A stretch of DNA of 44,958 nt from an uncultured Peptococcaceae bacterium. GTDB taxonomy: Bacteria > Bacillota > Desulfitobacteriia > Desulfitobacteriales > Syntrophobotulaceae. Every line of letters begins with the position of its first letter. Positions within the stretch are counted from its first letter, which is position 1. This document shows positions 42,310 to 44,958 of the stretch, piece after piece. Below the pieces are notes generated by a model that was not told where the DNA came from, made no database searches, and worked only from the letters and a program-made list of their open reading frames with translations. The position numbers and the translations under genes are program-made. The DNA is taken from the NCBI GenBank assembly GCA_937892995.1, contig CALBJS010000060.1, forward strand, positions 1 to 44,958, written 5' to 3'.

Positions 42310-43425
42310 ATGGAAAGAATCAAGGCGATTCTCTATAAGGAGTTTTTGCAAATGCGGAGGGACAGACTGACCATTGGACTAATCTTTATGTTGCCCATGA
42401 TTCAGCTCCTGCTCTTTGGATTCGCTATTCAAACGGAAGTGAAACACATTCCCACCGTGGTGTTCGACCAGTCTGGGAGTGAAGAAAGTAGAAGCTTGCT
42501 TGATACTTTTATCGCCTCAGGTTATTTTGAGATTCATTATGCCGCCAATACCTTTGAGGAAGTAAACAAAATGATAGATAGTGGTAAGGCGAAGGTAGGC
42601 ATTGTCTTTCCCCCGGATTTTTCGAGAGAATTGAAAAGAGGGGATTCAGCACCTGTTCAGGTATTAGTAGATGCCAGTGATAATATGGTAGCGAATCAAG
42701 CTATGGCTGTCGTCAGTTCTCTTGGGCTGATTAAATCCCAGGAGGTCATAGCTCAAAGGGTGCACATGGATCTCAGTAATCCCCCCTATGATATCAGGGT
42801 ACGTGCCTGGTATAATCCCGATGGGATCACAGCCTACTATATGGTTCCTGGAATCTTGGGAATCATCGTAACCATGACCATGGTGATCATGACTTCCATG
42901 GCCATCGTCAGAGAGCGGGAAAGGGGTACCCTGGAGCAACTTATTGTAACGCCGGTGAAAGCATACGAGCTGATGATAGGAAAGATTGTCCCTTATATTT
43001 TTCTTGGTTATATTCAAATTACGGTGGCACTCTTAGTCGGAGTTTTGGTGTTTGGGGTTCCGATTAGAGGGAGTCTGTTGGAACTGTATATTCTGACACT
43101 CTTTTTTATTACCGCATCCTTAGGCCTGGGGATCATGATATCTAACATTGCGAAGAACCAAATGCAAGCCTTTCAGATGTCCTTTTTTGTTATGCTTCCG
43201 AGTATCCTGCTTTCAGGTTTTCTCTTTCCCCGGGATGCGATGCCGAAGATCATTTATTATATCAGTAATGTGATTCCCCTAACCTATTATCTGGATATTA
43301 TCAGGGGAATAGTACTCAAAGGAATTGGTTTTTCCTATCTTGTAGGTCAAGTGATGAGCTTAATAGTATTTTCTGTGCTGTTTGTCACAGTCAGTGTGCT
43401 TAAATTTAAGAAGAAAATCGCCTAG
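42310..43425 (+). CDS. ABC-2-type permease (YbhS/YbhR-like)
   Basis: A 371-residue membrane protein of the ABC-2 family. A first membrane helix (about 20-40) is followed by a large exterior domain (about 45-170; PTVVFDQSGSEES), then five C-terminal segments with the family turn RERERGTLEQLIVTPVKAYE. E. coli has two such permeases (YbhS and YbhR), whereas only one is encoded here, so it probably works as a homodimer. AGGGGGTGTAGAG precedes the ATG. Confidence 0.88.
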   Translation: MERIKAILYKEFLQMRRDRLTIGLIFMLPMIQLLLFGFAIQTEVKHIPTVVFDQSGSEESRSLLDTFIASGYFEIHYAANTFEEVNKMIDSGKAKVGIVFPPDFSRELKRGDSAPVQVLVDASDNMVANQAMAVVSSLGLIKSQEVIAQRVHMDLSNPPYDIRVRAWYNPDGITAYYMVPGILGIIVTMTMVIMTSMAIVRERERGTLEQLIVTPVKAYELMIGKIVPYIFLGYIQITVALLVGVLVFGVPIRGSLLELYILTLFFITASLGLGIMISNIAKNQMQAFQMSFFVMLPSILLSGFLFPRDAMPKIIYYISNVIPLTYYLDIIRGIVLKGIGFSYLVGQVMSLIVFSVLFVTVSVLKFKKKIA

Positions 43426-43438
43426 GAGGATTAGTATC

Positions 43439-44044
43439 GTGGTCAAGACCAGAGAAAAATTGCTCATAGCCTGTGAAGAGCTGGCAATGAAGAAAGGCCG
43501 AGGGTTCTATAATTTATCCCTGGTGGAACTGGCCAAGGAAGCAGGAGTGAGCAAGCGGACGATCTACCGACACTTTGACAGCAAGGAAGAACTCTTTGAA
43601 GCCACCGTGGATAAAGTTGCAAATAAAATAATGGCGCAAAACATAGAACTCTTTGCTTCAGAAAAAGATATGAAAGCCATTATTCTTGGCATCCTTAAAA
43701 ATGTTACATATCTATTTAACGGGCAGATTATAACTGATTTAAGCACCTATTACCCTTTGCTTTGGCAAAAGATTGATACGTTTCGCCAAAACAAGGTGGA
43801 GATGCTCATGAACCACCTGATTAACAACAGCCAGGCGAAAATGCACTGGCGGGTTGACCCTAGCATTTTTAAGGCTTCGATAAGTGCAGCCATGACCGAG
43901 GTCTTAAGCCCCCATTTTATTGTGGAAAGCGGAATGTCTTTTGAAGAGGTGGGCTATAATTTTCTAGATATGTTTATGTTCGGGGCGATAGAGCCTATCA
44001 ATAATTCTATAGGAAAGCCAGAATGCGAAATAAATAAAAATTAG
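43439..44044 (+). CDS. TetR-family regulator of the efflux operon
   Basis: A 201-residue regulator with an N-terminal HTH (LSLVELAKEAGVSKRTIYRH) and a helical ligand domain. It starts at GTG 43439 eight bases after AGGAGGA and 14 bases after the permease stop; an in-frame ATG inside the permease (43382) is less likely. As with E. coli CecR (YbiH) beside ybhGFSR, it probably represses this operon and responds to the exported compound. Confidence 0.87.
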   Translation: MVKTREKLLIACEELAMKKGRGFYNLSLVELAKEAGVSKRTIYRHFDSKEELFEATVDKVANKIMAQNIELFASEKDMKAIILGILKNVTYLFNGQIITDLSTYYPLLWQKIDTFRQNKVEMLMNHLINNSQAKMHWRVDPSIFKASISAAMTEVLSPHFIVESGMSFEEVGYNFLDMFMFGAIEPINNSIGKPECEINKN

Positions 44045-44127
44045 GAGTGAAAGGTTGGCTAATTATTTTTATCGTTAATTAGTTCGATAACTTGTTTAAT
44101 AACTAGGAGAAAGGAATATGATGCACC

Positions 44128-44958
44128 TTGTCAAAAGATAGACGAAGTCTTTTGTTGCTTTATGCCGCAACTTTTTTTATTTTCCTTAACTTTAATGTAG
44201 CTCAGACCATTACCCCGATCTATATTATAGACGCCGGAGGGACCGAATTCTATTCCGGCTTGCAGAGTACGCTATTCTATTTAGCTGCTGTCGTTCTAAG
44301 ATTTTATTTTGGACCTCTAGCGGATAGCAAAGGAAATAGATTGGCACTTTTTATCGGTGGACTGGCCTTTATGACCGCACCACTATTGTTTTTGTTTAAT
44401 CAATCTGTGGGGTATATCCTCCTGGTACGCATATATCAAGCCATAGGGTTAGCGGCATATTTCTCAAGTGCTTCGGCTCTGGTTGCTGCCTTGGCTCCTA
44501 GAGAGAAGCTGGGAGCCTATATTGGGGTATATCGCTTGGTGACCATGGCTACTTTAATCATAGGCCCGTCCAGTGCACTTAAAGTAATTGAGGGCTATGG
44601 CTATGGATGGTATCATGCCTTAGGTATTATTGTAGGCTTTCTGGCCATGGTTTTTCTGCATTTTGTCCGAGAACCCCGGAGAGAGGAAAATATAAGCACA
44701 GGCCGAGGAGTTTTACCCAGTTTAAATATGCTATCCTTATTAAAAGAAAAAAAGTTGGTACCCATCTACCAAAGCATCTTTCTTATTTCCATTTGCTATG
44801 GTCTCGTCCAGACGTTTACAGCGATATTTATTGCTCAGACCGCTACAGAAATTAACCCGGGTATTTTCTTTATTGTCTTTGGCTTCGGGAGTATTGTTTC
44901 CAACCTGACGGCCGGACCTTTATCTGATCTTAAGGGACGAGCAGCGGTGGTATTTCCC
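44128..44958 (+). CDS. MFS transporter, cut by the window end
   Basis: A frame open from TTG 44128 to the last base (277 codons so far) encodes an MFS carrier of the drug or sugar efflux type. NVAQTITPIYIIDAGGTEF is in helix 1, the loop 2-3 motif is RFYFGPLADSKGNR, and about eight membrane segments are visible. A GAAAGGA lies 12 bases before the TTG; two closer ATGs lead to immediate stops. It follows the TetR gene by about 85 bases on the same strand and may be part of the same resistance locus. Confidence 0.8.
   Translation, partial: MSKDRRSLLLLYAATFFIFLNFNVAQTITPIYIIDAGGTEFYSGLQSTLFYLAAVVLRFYFGPLADSKGNRLALFIGGLAFMTAPLLFLFNQSVGYILLVRIYQAIGLAAYFSSASALVAALAPREKLGAYIGVYRLVTMATLIIGPSSALKVIEGYGYGWYHALGIIVGFLAMVFLHFVREPRREENISTGRGVLPSLNMLSLLKEKKLVPIYQSIFLISICYGLVQTFTAIFIAQTATEINPGIFFIVFGFGSIVSNLTAGPLSDLKGRAAVVFP

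Noticed and set aside
1..44958. CRISPR arrays, rRNA genes and replication origins
   Set aside because: No regularly spaced direct repeats, rRNA-like segments or clustered DnaA-type boxes were seen.

Overview
The window looks like a chromosome segment of an anaerobic, AT-rich Clostridia-type Firmicute. The evidence is strong AAGGAGG ribosome sites, TTG and GTG starts, two SLT-type murein hydrolases, a group-4 (Hyf/Hyc-like) membrane hydrogenase, a cytoplasmic molybdopterin (Mo/W) oxidoreductase and a sigma-54 activator with GAFTGA. A Desulfitobacterium/Desulfosporosinus-like (Peptococcaceae) host is an inference from this gene mix; no rRNA is present to confirm it.

Region 1 (1-7,720) is a decayed mobile island. 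It holds an orphan AbiEi-type antitoxin, a frameshifted excisionase-like HTH gene, the 3' half of a tRNA-Ser(CGA) that marks an old attachment site, a frameshifted and truncated large serine recombinase, an intact overlapping pair (DNA methyltransferase plus GHKL/Hsp90-type ATPase), and a frameshifted Phd/YefM-like antitoxin with no toxin. The methyltransferase-ATPase pair is the best candidate for an undescribed defence system.

Region 2 (7,740-23,500) is a sigma-54 regulon for a CoA-activated organic acid of unknown identity. It contains a DASS-type anion transporter, a small zinc-ribbon protein, a sigma-54 enhancer-binding regulator, a hotdog thioesterase, an acyl-CoA ligase, an OFA-type MFS carrier, a molybdopterin oxidoreductase with a 2x[4Fe-4S] partner, a second small zinc-ribbon protein and a CaiB-like class III CoA-transferase. 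Seven -24/-12 promoters can be read directly. Five of them are preceded by a palindromic enhancer site TGGGACA-N24/25-TGTCCCA, placed 38-40 or 49 bases upstream, which is one helical turn apart. IS30- and IS3-family transposase remnants lie between the units.

Region 3 (23,500-27,900) carries three tiny basic or hydrophilic proteins, two divergent XRE-type regulators, and two tandem paralogous secreted or anchored SLT-type transglycosylases.

Region 4 (28,005-36,063) is a hydrogenase-4-like operon (hyfB-C-E-F-G and an H-I fusion) followed by a Crp/Fnr-type regulator. The large-subunit gene hyfG is broken by a frameshift with apparent loss of a few codons. Region 5 (36,300-44,958) holds a PAS-GGDEF-EAL protein, a HAD hydrolase, a YbhGFSR-like efflux operon (HlyD adaptor, two separate ABC ATPases, ABC-2 permease) with its TetR regulator, and the start of an MFS transporter cut by the window end.
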